A stretch of 64,000 bases of DNA, from positions 113,328,359 through 113,392,358 of the forward strand of contig CM037879.1 of NCBI GenBank assembly GCA_021292165.1. The letters are read 5' to 3'. Source of the DNA: Shinisaurus crocodilurus (Eukaryota > Chordata > Lepidosauria > Squamata > Shinisauridae). The notes below the pieces were generated by a model. It did not search any database and was not told the origin of the DNA. It saw only the letters and a list, made by a program, of their open reading frames with translations. This document shows, piece by piece, positions 32,140-44,187 of this stretch. The position numbers and the translations under genes are program-made. Each line of letters starts with the position of its first letter. Position 1 is the first letter of the stretch.

Positions 32140-32920
32140 GCAAATATTTTGATGCAATACAGGAACTATATGCTGCACCTAGGGAGAGGAAACCAAATGC
32201 AGAGTTACAGAATGGGGGACACTTGGCTCAACAATACTACAAGTGAGAAGGATCTTGGAATTGTGGTAGATCACAAACTGAATATGAGCCAGCAATGCGA
32301 TGTGGCTGCAAAGAAGGAAAATGCTATTTTAGGCTGCATTAATAGAAGTATAGCTTCCAAATCACGGGAAGTGATAATTCTCCTTTACTTGGCACTGGTT
32401 AGGCCTCATCTTGAGTACTGCGTCCAGTTCTGGGCACCTCACCTTAAGAAGGACATAGACAAACTGGAGAGGGTTCAGAGGAGGGCAACAAGGATGATAA
32501 AGGGACTGGAAACAAGGCCCTATGAGGAGAGACTGAAAGAACTGGGCATGTTTAGCCTTCAGAAGAGGAGACTGAGGGGAGATATGATCGCACTCTTCCA
32601 GTATTTGAAGGGATGTCACACAGAGGAGGGCCAGGATCTCTTCTCGATCATCCCAGTTTGCAGGACACGGAATAATGGGCTCAAGTTACAGGAACCTAGA
32701 TTCCACCTAAACATCAGGGAAAATTTCCTGACAGAGCAATAAGAAAATGGAATCAACTACCTAGGGAGGTGGTGGGCTCTCCCACTCTGGAGGCATTCAA
32801 GGTGCAGCTGGACAGACATCTGTCAGAGATGCTTTGACCTGGATTCCTGCATTGAGCAGGGGGTTGGACTCGATGGCCTTGTAGGCCCCTTCCAACTCTA
32901 CTTTTCTATGATTCTATGAA
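32140..32920 (+). mobile_element. CR1 LINE 3' end, with ORF2 C-terminus
   Basis: An open frame of 197 codons (32149-32742) is the C-terminal part of the CR1 reverse-transcriptase protein: EKDLGIVVDHKLNMSQQCD, ALVRPHLEYCVQFWAPHLKK, LERVQRRATRMIKGL, YEERLKELGMFSLQKRRLRG and MIALFQYLKG. The 3' end shows GGGGGTTGGACTCGATGGCC and ends with the CR1 octamer-type repeat TTCTATGATTCTATGAA. The element is 5'-truncated; the Met is internal. It is one of the better preserved LINE fragments here. Confidence 0.95.
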
Positions 32921-35355
32921 CTAGGTTTGGCAGGACAAAGGTCCTTTCGCTTTTTAAAAAATGAACCCATATACACATATGCATATTCAGATTAATCAGT
33001 ATTCTGTGTGATTCTCAATAAACATGTGGTGGATATATGTATACAAATACTAAAAAGCAAGTACTAACTGCTCTGAGAATTTGAAAAGGAGTAAAACAAA
33101 AGAGATTTATGCAGAATTTCATAATTTACCATTTCAGAGAGAATTCACTTCTAGCTTATTTCTATCAAAATCATAGCTTACTTATAACATCCATCTGCTA
33201 GATCTTTATCCTATGCAGTATTGATATTTAAATGACATATTTGCTACATTTTACTCAGTCGCTTCAATTGTTTGTCTAAATAACAATCACATGATACCTC
33301 CTCCATTTTTTCAGCTAAACATTCTGTTGATAATTTAGATCTCTGTCTATTCAGCTACAGTGGGGCATCTTAAAACCATCCTTTTCAACACTGCAAGGAT
33401 GCTTATTTCTTAAAAGGATATTAAGGACAATGATTTGACTATTTAGGCTGAAACAAGGAAGAAGAAAATGGGTTAAGTTAATATAACTAAAAACTGGTAC
33501 AGTACTTGGTTATGCCCTTGTCTGTCTGACTCTGTGGTAGAAAAGATTAGCTTTAAACATTACCACCAGTAAAGAATGAACTCCATTCTGAAAAATCTAT
33601 AAGTCCCACTTAAATAATAAAACAAAGTTAGCATTTCTCTGCCAACAAATTTAATTTAGGTCAGCATCTTTCATTTAGGTTCACATACATACAGAAGCAT
33701 AGTATTTCCCCACACCCTTTTCTTTGAGAGTTGAGTTCTAAAGTAGGCTAAAGGGCTTCAGCAACAGAGCAGGCAGAAGCAACGGACAAATCAATTTAAT
33801 CAGTCACTGTGGTATGCACTGAGTTATCCAATTCAGTGAACCATTTCACCTCCCAATTGACCAAAAGCCAGCTGTCAGGGCCCTTGAATCTACTCGAGGG
33901 GGCCTCATCACCTTTTGCAGATACACATGGATGTAGCCTGAATGTATATATACAGACCCCACAAACCTTCCTTAGTTATGGTTTGCAAAAAAATGCACTT
34001 TCTACAGTCGTTTGAATTTTTTATTCTCCTTTGCTTTTAAATAGGGTATGTTGTAATCGTGATTCAATTCTTCTTCCTTGTCACTAAGCAAGCAAACATA
34101 CCTTTTGACCAAAACACTGAATTACCGTATGTTGTGCATACACCCATTTGTACTAGGGATATGCATTGGATTTGGCAAAAGCCTGAGCCGAATTGGGCAC
34201 CTTCAGATGATTTCTGCTGTTTCCTGAGGCAAAGCAGGCTTCCCTTCAAAGCAATCAGAACTGAAGCTCGACCCTGTACAAAGCTTCATTTGTACAAAAC
34301 AGAGTTTTTGCCTTCATTTCTCTAAACACTGACTATGAGTGTAGGAGGGAGGAGGGTTGAGTGACTGACAAGTCTGCCTTCTAATCATAGGGCATGTTTT
34401 ACCAGGGGCTCTCCAATCACTATGCTTTGGGAAAGGGCAAAGAAGGATGGGACTGTGAAATAGCCATTCTTCCAATGCTACCAGGTTTCACTTTGAAAAA
34501 AGCCTTAAACTGGTTTACAATCACCATAACTCCCTAGCTCCTGCACTTATCCTTCTGAAAATTTGTTGATTTCTTGCCTGGGGATACCTCTATGATGTTT
34601 GCTATTTTATACGAATCGCCCCCCCCCAACCAAATGGGGGAAGGAATGGGAAATAAATCACTCTCCCCTCTCAAATTTGAGGACACCCCTTCCACAAAAA
34701 CCGCTGCACCTATCCTTCTGAAACTTAGCAGTTTTCTTACCTAGGGCCACCTCGGTGCTGTCAATCATTTTTCAAGAGAATGGGTCAGCAAGGAGCCAGT
34801 TATAGCATTAAAAAAAAAAGTCAATGAGAGGCATGAAGCCTCGGATTTCTGAATCTCAACTCAAGTTTAGTACCCAAGTCAAAGCAGACAGCCTCTGAAT
34901 TGGACTGAGCAAAATTGGACTGTTTTCCAAAGTGCCAAATTGGGGGCCAAGTCAAATCTTGTGGTCAGTGTACACCTCTAATTTGTACACACTCAGACTT
35001 AGTAGGTTTATTACCTTAATTCAGTTTCTGAGTTTTATTTATACAAGACGTATCAATCACACTGTTCTACCAGAAAATGCCCCTGTTCTGAAATACTTGC
35101 ATTCCCATGGAATTTAGCCAAAATGAAAATAGCTACTTTCTTTGAATGCACAACTGACATCACGTGGCATCATCTACATTCAAGATGGGCATTAAAGGAT
35201 TCAAAACAGATTGATTCCTTTTAGTCAGTGTACTCAACTGTATACATTGCAACATCTGAAAGTTAGTCTGTTACGACACAGAAATATGCAGTCTATAAAA
35301 TATATTACATGGTCTATAAAATATATTCTAGAAAAACACCAGAGTAAATCTTGTC

Positions 35356-35391
<36 letters not shown>

Positions 35392-35604
35392 AACGACTTA
35401 TTCTGTGGCAGAGAAACTTTAAGCCACTTAAATTTGCACTTTATGATTAAAAGTTCTGGAGTGAAATAGGAACAACTTTCTCTTATTATTTTACTGGGAA
35501 AAAATGCTATTAAAAAGATACAATATTCTACCAAATGTTCAGCATACAAAGCAGACAGACATTTATACTGGTTCATCAGACCTAGAGTAAATGCACTAGA
35601 TCAA
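32921..35604. other. Intronic DNA, no gene; one GAT tract
   Basis: A (GAT)n tract is at 35355-35391. The rest is AT-rich with no recognised coding sequence; short open frames near 33809 and 34059 lack motifs. Confidence 0.4.
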
Positions 35605-35823
35605 GGCTCTGGCGTAGTGGTGAGAGTGTTGGACTGGAACTCGGGAGATTCATCACTTGGCCATGAAACTCACTGGGTGACTTTGGGCCAGTCACTGACT
35701 CTCAGCCTAACCTACCTCACAGGGTTGTTGTGAGGATAAAATGGCGAGGATGAGGATGAAAGCCGCCTTGGGTTCCTTGCAGGAAAAAAGGCGGGGTATA
35801 AATATAATAAATAAATAAATATA
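35605..35823 (+). mobile_element. MIR-type CORE-SINE copy
   Basis: The tRNA-like head has GGCGTAGTGGTGAGAGTG (A box). The core region reads ACTCACTGGGTGACTTTGGG, CAGTCACT, and ACCTACCTCACAGGGTTGTT then GTGAGGATAAAATGG, which matches the MIR core. The tail reads CCGCCTTGGGTTCCTTGCAG, then GTATAAATATAATAAATAAA. The B box is damaged (TTCATCACTTGG). Confidence 0.85.
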
Positions 35824-36674
35824 CATTTTTTATAACAGAAAACTGCAAGCAAACAAGCAAAACCCTCATACGCTTGAACTTACTTTAGTACAATTTCTCA
35901 TTATGCATACAAGTTGCTGATCTGTACCTGAAATCTAAAACTCATCCTTCAAAATGTACCTATTTGTACAAACAAATGGAATGCCATCTTCCTTTGTTCA
36001 ACAGCAAATTTAACAAGTTGTCTGCTATGTATTTAGGTTTGTAGTTCTGAAAGTTACAATGCTGTGTATGTTTTATAGTGTGCTAGATGTGCTTCAACAC
36101 ATTATTCATAAACTAATGTCAATTAGGTCTACACTTCAAGATGCAGAAGAGCAGCGTATCTTTTCTAATGACAGCGTATCTTTTCTAATGACAGTACATG
36201 ATAGGGAATATGTTCCTAGTACCAGTACTAGTACCAGTACTGAACGAGCAAATTTTCCAGACAAAAAATCAATTCCTGTTTATCCCAATATTTATTTGTT
36301 TCAACTATATAATTTAGGGGGAAGGGAGTAAAAAAAAATCCTTGCTGATCTGTTGCAAATCACTCAGAGATTGATCAGTAGATCGCAATCTACTTTCTGT
36401 CCACCCCTGATCTAGAGGGTAAGAGGACGCACACACAAAATTATCTTGCTTATGGAACTTGAATTAACTCAGGGAAGAGTAAAGAGGTTGATTCATGGAA
36501 TTTGATACAGTTTTATTTTGTTCAGCTAGGAGGATTGCTTCTGTTCCCTGTCCTGAGCCACTGGATATGGCGCAGTGAAAAATTGAAAAGAAAAGCCAAG
36601 ATCAGTTAAGACTGAAAGCTGAAACTGAAGCTGAGGTTGAATTGCACTTAGCTAACCTATTTTTCTAACATAAA
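35824..36674. other. No gene; short tandem duplications
   Basis: A 20-base unit containing CAGCGTATCTTTTCTAATGA is repeated twice at about 36152-36192, and CAGTACTAGTAC-type units recur near 36220-36240. Nothing else is recognised. Confidence 0.45.
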
Positions 36675-36713
<39 letters not shown>

Positions 36714-36734
36714 CATCATCATCATCATCATCAT
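36675..36734. repeat. (GAT)n joined to (ATC)n
   Basis: About 38 bases of GAT repeat run straight into about 22 bases of ATC repeat. The two halves are reverse complements and form a perfect potential hairpin. Confidence 0.95.
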
Positions 36735-37110
36735 ACCGCCCAACAGCCGAAGCTCTCTGGGCGGTTCACAACAATCCATAAAAACACACAATACAATATA
36801 CAGTCATGCCTTGGATTGAGAGCATAATTCGTTCTGGAAACGTGCTTGTAATCCAAAACACTCTTATATCAAAACAAAATCCCCCCAAAAAAATTTGTAC
36901 AGAGATTTTTAATTTAAGCTGTACTACAGTACTTGTATTGCAAGACGTCGCTTGTATATCAAGTAAAAAATACCATAAATAAATATTTAAAAATTTGCTT
37001 GTCTTGCAAAATGCTCTCAAACCAAGTTACTTGCAATCCAAGGTATTACTGTACAATAAAAACATTATACAAAATTTAAAAACCCAATAAAAAAAAAACC
37101 AAAGACATAT
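36735..37110 (-). repeat. Inverted L2-type tail, split by a Tigger-like MITE
   Basis: It starts ACCGCCCAACAGCCGAAG, CTCTCTGGGCGGTTCAC, then A-rich DNA that continues after the MITE (36801-37051). Confidence 0.7.
36801..37051 (+). mobile_element. Tigger-like MITE, copy 1
   Basis: Ends are CAGTCATGCCTTGGATTG and CAATCCAAGGTATTACTG, flanked by TA on both sides. The interior reads ATAATTCGTTCTGGAAACG and ATATCAAAACAAAATCC. TA duplication, CAGT ends and the 251-bp length fit a non-autonomous pogo/Tigger-type element. Three more copies follow within 18 kb. Confidence 0.85.
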
Positions 37111-39359
37111 ATACAGGAAATGCAGTGAGACCAATTAAAAAGTAGCCACCCCACCATACACTATATAAAGGCCTCAAGATGGCATTTATTTTGTGTTGTC
37201 CATCACCTATGGCCTATATTTCCAGTGGAAAGGGACTTGTAAATAGTTGGCTTTAATTACTGCTCAGCTGACCTAAGCAACAAGGAAAGCAAGCACAATT
37301 GTCTTCTTCATGCTGACCTATAATACGATTTGGATCATTAATCCAATATACATGGCAAGTAGCATTATCATTTGTACTGTTTTGCAATATTATTCATTGC
37401 CAGAAAACTGTTTCAGAATTACTCACTGCCGGTGACAATTTGCAGAGAGCTTTGAATTACACACTTAAATGTTTTCCTGCCAATTCTTTTTCCTCTTTAA
37501 ATGCTAACAGTTTACAAAACAACCTTTAGTAAAACAGTGAGTGACCAATTAAAAGTTCCTCTTATGGTATAAAATACAGTATTTTATTAAACAAGTGCAA
37601 ATGGCACATTGAGCCAATATTTCATGTGTTCTAAAAAGCCGAGGAGAAATAATTAAAAAGGAAGCTGCTATCTTCTGCATACCTTTTCTGGTGTAAGTAA
37701 TTAAAATCAACAAAATTTACTTCTAAGTCTGCATGCATGAGATTAGGCTGCATGGTTTATAAAAACAAAGATGTGTGTCAAGTCATCAATGCCATAACAT
37801 CCACTTAAGGAAATTAGTGTTCTGTAAAGAAAAACACAGGAACAGTTCTGTAACTATCCCATCCTAATGCCAGAGATACATTAGAAAAGATGAAATGATA
37901 AAAATCAACTTAATATTTAAAAAAATGATTAGTGGCTTCAGTGTTGGCTTAGGAGTAAAAGCTTCAAGCAAATTTCATAATGATAAATATCTGCCTAATG
38001 GTTCATTCAGTGAGCACCAAACCAGCCAAAATTAAAATAAAGAGATGCTACTGTGTGGTTATAACTAATCCAACATTTCATCACAACATCAAGATTATTA
38101 TTACAGTTTATTTAATGGGTTCCCCATGGGCAAAGGGTGGATATATTTTTTTCCACAGTGCTCTCTTAAATCTGGAAATCTCACATGCAATTTCCTGAAC
38201 CTGAACCTAATGCATTATGCAAAAGCAAAACACACTCCTCTGTTATAATGGGGATGATATTTTTCTTTTAAAGAAACTAATCATTTTAATACCATACCAT
38301 GAAGTAATTTTAATTTATTATTAAGGCATATGTCTCTTATTCTAACACCACAAACAGTAGAGGGAAAGAGCCTTTTTTAAAAAAATATTCTGGCTGTATA
38401 TTCTGTAACACTGTTTAGGATTCTTGTTTAATTGTAAATCCCATTGGTGTTGGAAAGACCTAACCCCCTGAACAAACGCGTGGAGGATTAATACCACTAT
38501 TGCAAACACTGTGAAGACCAAGAAAGAAAATGGAATTGGAAGCCAATTTTACAACAAGCAGAAAGCCAACTGCTGCTACAGGAGGAACGTTGCACAAAAA
38601 CAAAGTTTTATGTGAACAATCGCAGACCCTCTGAAGAGACACGCATGACAGAACCTTACAATAAGATGAGGGGGGAAGGGAAGGGAACAGGAAGGAATTC
38701 ATGATAGCTCCAGATACCGTAGGACATGCAGCTTTTTGCTTCTTTATCTCCCTCCTTTTTCGTAAAGTCATGAAGCTTGTAAAACATTGCTTGTTCACAG
38801 CTAATCAGGATTATGTTCATGTTTTCTTAACTGGGAACTTAACTGTCTTAAAAATTATACTCTTTGAGTATATAATGCTATAACAAAGAAAATCACTGGT
38901 GTGAATGCTAACCATTTCTATTTTAATTTAGCTCAGAAAATACACTTGAGCTAAGGATATTTAAGTGCCTTAGCAGCATCTTTAGTTTGTTAACCAGTGG
39001 ATCTTGCATGTAGGTTTGGCCCTTTCATACATGAGGTATAATTAATTTTTCTTCTATGCACTTTCATCTTATATACATAATATGATCCCTCTGTATTTTA
39101 ATAGTCTTGGGTGGCATTAAATCAGGTTACATTGGTCTCTATCATAATTTTGTGAATGAACCAATGAAAATAACTAACTGCTCTGTGATAGGTTTTTAAA
39201 CAAAGAATGGTTAAAATTGTTAACAATACTGAACATATGCCTGATAAATCAAATATTTAGGGATTCTGCTATTTGAACAATAATTTTCATTTATGAGTAC
39301 AGATGTGCTCACTGATATTTTCCCAGAAGATGGAGATTTTGGAGGAGAATATCCAAATT
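37111..39359. other. Non-repetitive intronic DNA; possible conserved element
   Basis: About 37180-37560 has no repeat signature and balanced composition, with paired homeodomain-like words (GGATCATTAATCC near 37332). Whether it is conserved cannot be judged here. No coding motif is seen. Confidence 0.3.
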
Positions 39360-39429
39360 ATCATGTTGTGTTTATGGTTTTAATTGTTGTAAACCACCAA
39401 GACAGCTTCGGCTATTGGGTGGTATAGAA

Positions 39430-39483
<54 letters not shown>
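39360..39483 (+). repeat. L2-type tail with (AAT)n tract
   Basis: TTGTTGTAAACCACCAAGAC, then CTTCGGCTATTGGGTGGTAT, ending in about 52 bases of AAT repeat (39432-39483). It is the forward version of the tail at 36735. Confidence 0.75.
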
Positions 39484-39485
<2 letters not shown>

Positions 39486-40301
39486 AATCACATTGTTCAG
39501 TGTATGAATTTCTTTGAAAAAGATGCAACTTGGTTTTCCAGTTCTTGCCTTATATCATAGGGCTTATTTGTTGATCAGTTCTAAATTTTGGTCTTTTCCA
39601 CTTAAGATTAGATTATCCCCCTTGGCCAGTTTTGGAATCCTTGTGTTTGGATCCTCTCTCCAAATGGATGGCATGAGGTTCTCAGTTCACTAAAATGGAT
39701 AGGATGCCTCCTACAATCACAGCAGTCAGAGAGGTGTGGCGCATTATATTTCGTCAAATACAGTTTGACCCATTTTCTCATGCTAAATTGACTTTATGAG
39801 GAAATCCAGATTTTAAAATTGGTAAGAAAATGTACATGTGGTGGACATGGACAGACAGGTTGATTTTTACCTTGAAAAAATTAGTGAGAGTGTATTATGA
39901 GTTCTTGTCATTCTCGGCTCTGCATGCCAAATACAATTTGCCTGCTTCGTCTGAATGGCAATACATGCTAACTGCAACATTTGTTAGAATCTAGGTTTGT
40001 CCCTGCTGCGTTTACAGCTTCAGAGTCCTCTTTGCTACTGCAAGCATTGATTGAGGCTGAGCAGTTACATTGACCTACGATCCATATTTATAAATACTTA
40101 TTATTTGTGAATAAGTATGATTTACAGAGTCTCAAATATGAATGGAATAGGGAATTACGAAATAGATTGTCCTGTTTTGCCTAACCAATGGAACATTGTT
40201 TTTGCGTCTGTGCTAGAAGTGTCTATGGATCTTAGGTTACGTCTTATTCAGAAAAAAAACTTTTGTTTCATGTTTATTGGACGCCACAACATCTTTTTAA
40301 T

Positions 40302-40478
40302 ATGAAACTCACTGGGTGACTTTGGGCCAGTCACTGACTCTCAGCCTAACCTACCTCACAGGGCTGTTGTGAGGATAAAAAGGAGAGGAGGAGGACTATG
40401 TAAGCCGCCTTGGGTTCCTTGCAGGAAAAAAGGCGGGGTATAAATATAATAAATAAATAAATAAATAAATAAAATAAG
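40302..40478 (+). mobile_element. CORE-SINE copy, head missing
   Basis: It begins inside the core (TGAAACTCACTGGGTGAC) and continues to the GTATAAATATAATAAATAAA tail. The tRNA-like head is absent, as in 5'-truncated retroposition. Confidence 0.85.
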
Positions 40479-40603
40479 GGTTTGTCTAACTCAGCTAACT
40501 GTTGGAGGTGTAATACGGCTAATGCTTTGCTTAACCATATGTTTTGGCAGTGCCCAGTGTTGCTTCTTTTGGGGTAGAGGTTATATTATGGATAAACTTA
40601 GTA

Positions 40604-40850
40604 CAGTCATGCCTTGGATTGAGAGCATAATTTGTTCTGGAAACATGCTTGTAATCCAAAACACTCTTATATCAAAACGAAATCCCCCCCCAAATTTTTT
40701 TACAGAGATTTTTAATTTAAGCCGTATTACAGTACTTGTATTGCAAGATGTCACTTGTATATCAAGTAAAATAAATAAATAAATATTTAAAAATTTGCTG
40801 TCTTGCAAAACGCTCTCAAACCAAGTTACTTGCAATCCAAGGTATTACTG
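40604..40850 (+). mobile_element. Tigger-like MITE, copy 2
   Basis: CAGTCATGCCTTGGATTG to CCAAGGTATTACTG, with TA flanks at 40602-40603 and 40851-40852; 247 bp. Confidence 0.85.
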
Positions 40851-41183
40851 TATTAGAATGCTCTTTAATATTTACTGATGCACACATTCTTTAAAATGAT
40901 TTACCTGCTTTATGGAATGTATCATAAGGACAACACAAATGGATTTTCTGTGTCCTCTTGACAGCTAAAAGACTGATATTACAACACTGGAAAGATAAAT
41001 GCCCACCTCCTATAACACAATGGATTGAGGACCTAACAACCCTGTCAACATTCAAGAAATGAGTGGTATTTAGATGCCACCTGTCCTGCAGATGGATAAA
41101 TATATGGATATTTGGTACACCTTTTCTGAAGCTTATGCATAAATGTTTCTATTGATAGCTGTATTATCATACACTTACATATA

Positions 41184-42577
41184 CCGTATTTTTCGCACCA
41201 TAAGACGCACCGGACCATAAGACGCACTTAGGTTTTGGAGGAAGAAAATAAGAAAAAAAAAATAAGACGCACTTACGGTAGTACCGTAAATGTTGACAGC
41301 GTCAGCTGTGTGAGGTCCCAGGGCTTTGCTGCTACTTAAGGCGATTTGAGGTGACTTGAGGCGATTTGAGGTGACTTGAGATGTCTTGAGGCTTCTTCCC
41401 CCCCCCCCACCGCAATGCGTTGATCTCTTCCAGGCTGGCTGGTCCTCTGGGCAGCTGTGTGGCCGGCTAGCCCCCCTCCGCCCCTTGGCCGCAGCGCCTC
41501 CAATGAGAGCGCGGCAGGCCAGGCCAGGCGCGCAGCCATTGGCTCCATCACTGCAGGGAGGGGAGGGGTGGCTGTTCAGCCAAACAGCTGATCTCCGCAA
41601 AGAAATTGAACTGTTGTTGGCGGGAATCATCTGTTGGGGGGGAAACAGCTGAGAGACGGGCTTGCCCAGCTCCGTCCAGGAGCCTTCCCCGGCTCCATCG
41701 CTGCAGGGACAGGAGGGGTGGCTGAGAGGGGCGGGGGTTCGGGCAGTTGCCCCACGCTGGACGGGAACAGGGCCCAGGAGCTGCTCCGCCGCAACCGCTG
41801 ACTGCCAGCCGCTGGCCCTCTCTTCCTGCTCCACAGCGGGGAGCGGGCCTTGCCGCTGGCGCCTCCTGAGGCCGTTTCCGCCGCCAGGTTTGTGGCGGCC
41901 CGAGCGCCCGCCCAGTGCCAAAGATGGCCCCGGGGATGGGGCCTTGCTGCCGCTGCCTCCGGAGGCCGTCTCCTGGGCCTGCTGCTGGACAGGGGGGGGC
42001 GCTGCTGCCAGGCGGGGGGGCGCCGCCGCCAGGTTTGTGGCAGGCCCGAGCACCTGCCCAGTGCCAAAGATGGCCCCGGGGATGGGGCCTTGCTGCCGCC
42101 GCCTCCGGAGGCTATCTCCTGGGCCTGCTGCCGGGCGGGGGGGGGGCGCTGCTGCCGGGCGGGGGGGGCTTGCTGTCGCCTCCTCCGGAGGCCGTCTCCT
42201 GGGCCTGCTGCCGGGCAGTGGGGGGCGCTGCTGCGGCTGCCGCCGCCGCCACTAGGTTTGTGGCAGGCCCGAGCGCTTGCCCGGTGCTAAAGACGGCCCC
42301 AGGGATGGGGCCTTGCTGCCGCCGCCTCCGGAAGCCGTCTCCTGGGCCTGCTGCTGGGCGGGTTTCTGCAGGCCCGAGCCCCTTCCCGCTGCTGAAGACG
42401 ACCACCCCGAGGAGGTGCGTGCCGGACCTTGCGCAGAGGGAAGTAAGGTCTGTAAAAAATTTTTTTGTTGTTTTTGTTGTTGGTTTTTTAACTATATTCA
42501 CCCCATAAGACGCACAGACATTTCCCCCTCCTTTTGGGGGGGGGGAAAAAGTGCGTCTTATGGTCCGAAAAATACGG
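41184..42577. mobile_element. Mariner-like element with GC-rich cargo
   Basis: Ends are CCGTATTTTTCGCACCATAA and TTATGGTCCGAAAAATACGG, with GACGCAC words next to each end, flanked by TA. Similar but shorter ends occur at 57608-57776. The 1,394-bp interior is GC- and CpG-rich, in sharp contrast to the host DNA. Long open frames on both strands (up to 292 codons) are a product of that composition. No transposase is seen. Confidence 0.85.
41887..42400 (+). repeat. GC-rich tandem array inside the element
   Basis: Units starting GGTTTGTGGC(A)GGCCCGAG recur at 41887, 42032 and 42255, each followed by CCCGGGGATGGGGCCTTGCT-like and TCTCCTGGGCCTGCTG. A fourth, partial unit starts at about 42371. Unit length varies (145 and 223 bp), mainly because the CTGGGCCTGCTGCCGGGC part is itself duplicated in the second unit. 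Confidence 0.85.
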
Positions 42578-42969
42578 TACTTATGGATATACATTTCATA
42601 TATACCTATTGTGATTTATTTTCTGTTAGAAAACTGTGTTTTTCTTCTTTTATAGGGTTTTGTTTGTTCTGGTGAAATTCACATTAAAAAAATACATTGT
42701 CTCAAAATGTATGTTTTGAGCCAATGTGTAGCAATGTGTTTTGAGGAAATGTTTTGATACCCTGTGAAGCATTTTCTGTGGGGTGGGAGAGGCATCTTAA
42801 TATGTATCCCCTTTTCCCCTATTGTAGTAGCATGAAAAAGGGCAACAAGCCTGAACCACCTCAGGCAAATTTCAAAATAAATCATCTTTCTAGGGCACAT
42901 TTTGGAGTTTTTCCCTTTTCTCTTTGAATTGGTATAGTTCTCTTGATTCTGGTACATATTCTGATGATA

Positions 42970-43215
42970 ATAATAATTTGCACAGCACTTCCAAACTGTT
43001 CAAAGTACTTCACATGCATTATCTAATTGCAATTTTTACAACAACCCTGTAAGGTAAGTCAATATTATAAACCCCCACATTGGATGGGGGTGGGGGCTGC
43101 GGTGGAGACAGAGTGGCTTGCCTAAGGCCACATAGTGATCTCAAGGCAGAGGCGAGATTCAAAATGGATAATTCCCAATTCATAACTCACCCTCTTAATC
43201 ACTATGTTACATTGA
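42970..43215 (-). repeat. Old MIR-like SINE, inverted
   Basis: The order TTTTTACAACAACCCTGTAAGG, GTGGCTTGCCTAAGGCCACA and AGGCAGAGGCGAGATTCAAA is that of MIR in reverse complement (stable cores: AACCCTGTGAGGTAG, CTTGCCCAAGGTCAC, GGGATTCGAACC). Confidence 0.7.
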
Positions 43216-44172
43216 CTCACATTAAACAGATGGGGCAATTTCATATAAGAAGAGTTATATCTTTGAACCATACACAATAACAGTTTTTCAATGTTTACAA
43301 TGTAGATCAAGTCACTTTTGTAACTGATAGTTCCAATCAATTTAGGACTAAAAAAATTGTGGAACTATGTTTGCATCTTCCATTCTAAGGACAAAATTTA
43401 ATAATTCGCTACAGTCCTTAGTTCTTTGATTTTAAATGGAATTGAGATCATGGTTGTCAAGTAACTGCAGAAAATATAGGTACGATTTTGGAATAAAGAT
43501 CTGGATTTTATGTGCAGTGCAAGATCAAAAGGTAACTGCTTTAAACAATGGCTCATATCCAAAGGTGCTTTCATGCAAGGAGAGCATTTCTCCAAGGTAG
43601 GTGCCCCGATTTTATACCCTACCCACTGTGCCCTCCCTCCCCAGCAAGAAATTCCATCAGGTTGACTATACAGTTTTAGATGGGGATTGATGAAGATGGG
43701 AAGGGCTGCTTTGTGTGAGTGGAAGTGGTTTCAGCTCAAGCAGAAGTATTCTTGGATACAAGCCAATTGTTCAGATGATATTTTATATCCAGTTTAAAGA
43801 TAAATGTGGGAAACACCTGAAGTCTGAAATACCATTTCCCCTCATGTTAGTGCCTCAACTGCTAATAATTTCCTACTGAACACTGGAAATGCTTTAAAAA
43901 AAATATCCTTACATTTGAATAGTTAGAAAATGGACATTTTTGTACTGTCTAAATTGACAAATCAAATTTATCTGAGAAAAGGTGATTTGTGAAAAAAAAT
44001 ATTTAGAAAAACCAATTGTATCATTTTGGAATAAGAGATGTAATAACAGCTATGGTGTCACTTTACTCAGAAGTAAGCTCCATGAGTTCAATGGGCTTAC
44101 TCCCAAGTAAGTTGGATATAGGATTGAAGCATTAGGCATTGATCAAACTTTTTAAAGTATATAAACTTATTT
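43216..44172. other. No gene; dispersed repeat at 44064-44132
   Basis: The last part holds ACTCAGAAGTAAGCTCCATG, TTCAATGGGCTTACTCCCAA and ATAGGATTG, a copy of the 6116-6210 family. The rest shows nothing recognisable. Confidence 0.45.
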
Positions 44173-44187
44173 AAGAAATGAATGAAG

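Larger units (their letters stand above)
39640..42690 (+). mobile_element. Tx1/L1-like LINE with three nested insertions
   Basis: This is decayed coding DNA of a LINE C-terminus. Translated pieces read LRLIQKK, FHVYWTPQHLFNMK, then (after a SINE) CWRCNTANALLNHMFWQCP, the Cys-X2-Cys/His/Cys motif of L1/Tx1 ORF2 C-termini, then TAKRLILQHWKDKCPPPI and QWIEDLTTLSTF. Insertions are a CORE-SINE at 40302, a Tigger-like MITE at 40604 and a mariner-like element at 41184. The 3' end is near 42690 in an A-rich tail. Many frame breaks show it is old. Confidence 0.75.

Noticed and set aside
35355..36734. CRISPR-like regular repeats
   Set aside because: The periodic pattern is a GAT microsatellite with no spacers.
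41175..42508. Long open frames on both strands (up to 292 codons) with Pro/Ala/Gly-rich products
   Set aside because: They overlap on both strands inside a GC-rich tandem array of a transposon, with no domain; GC-rich DNA has few stop codons.
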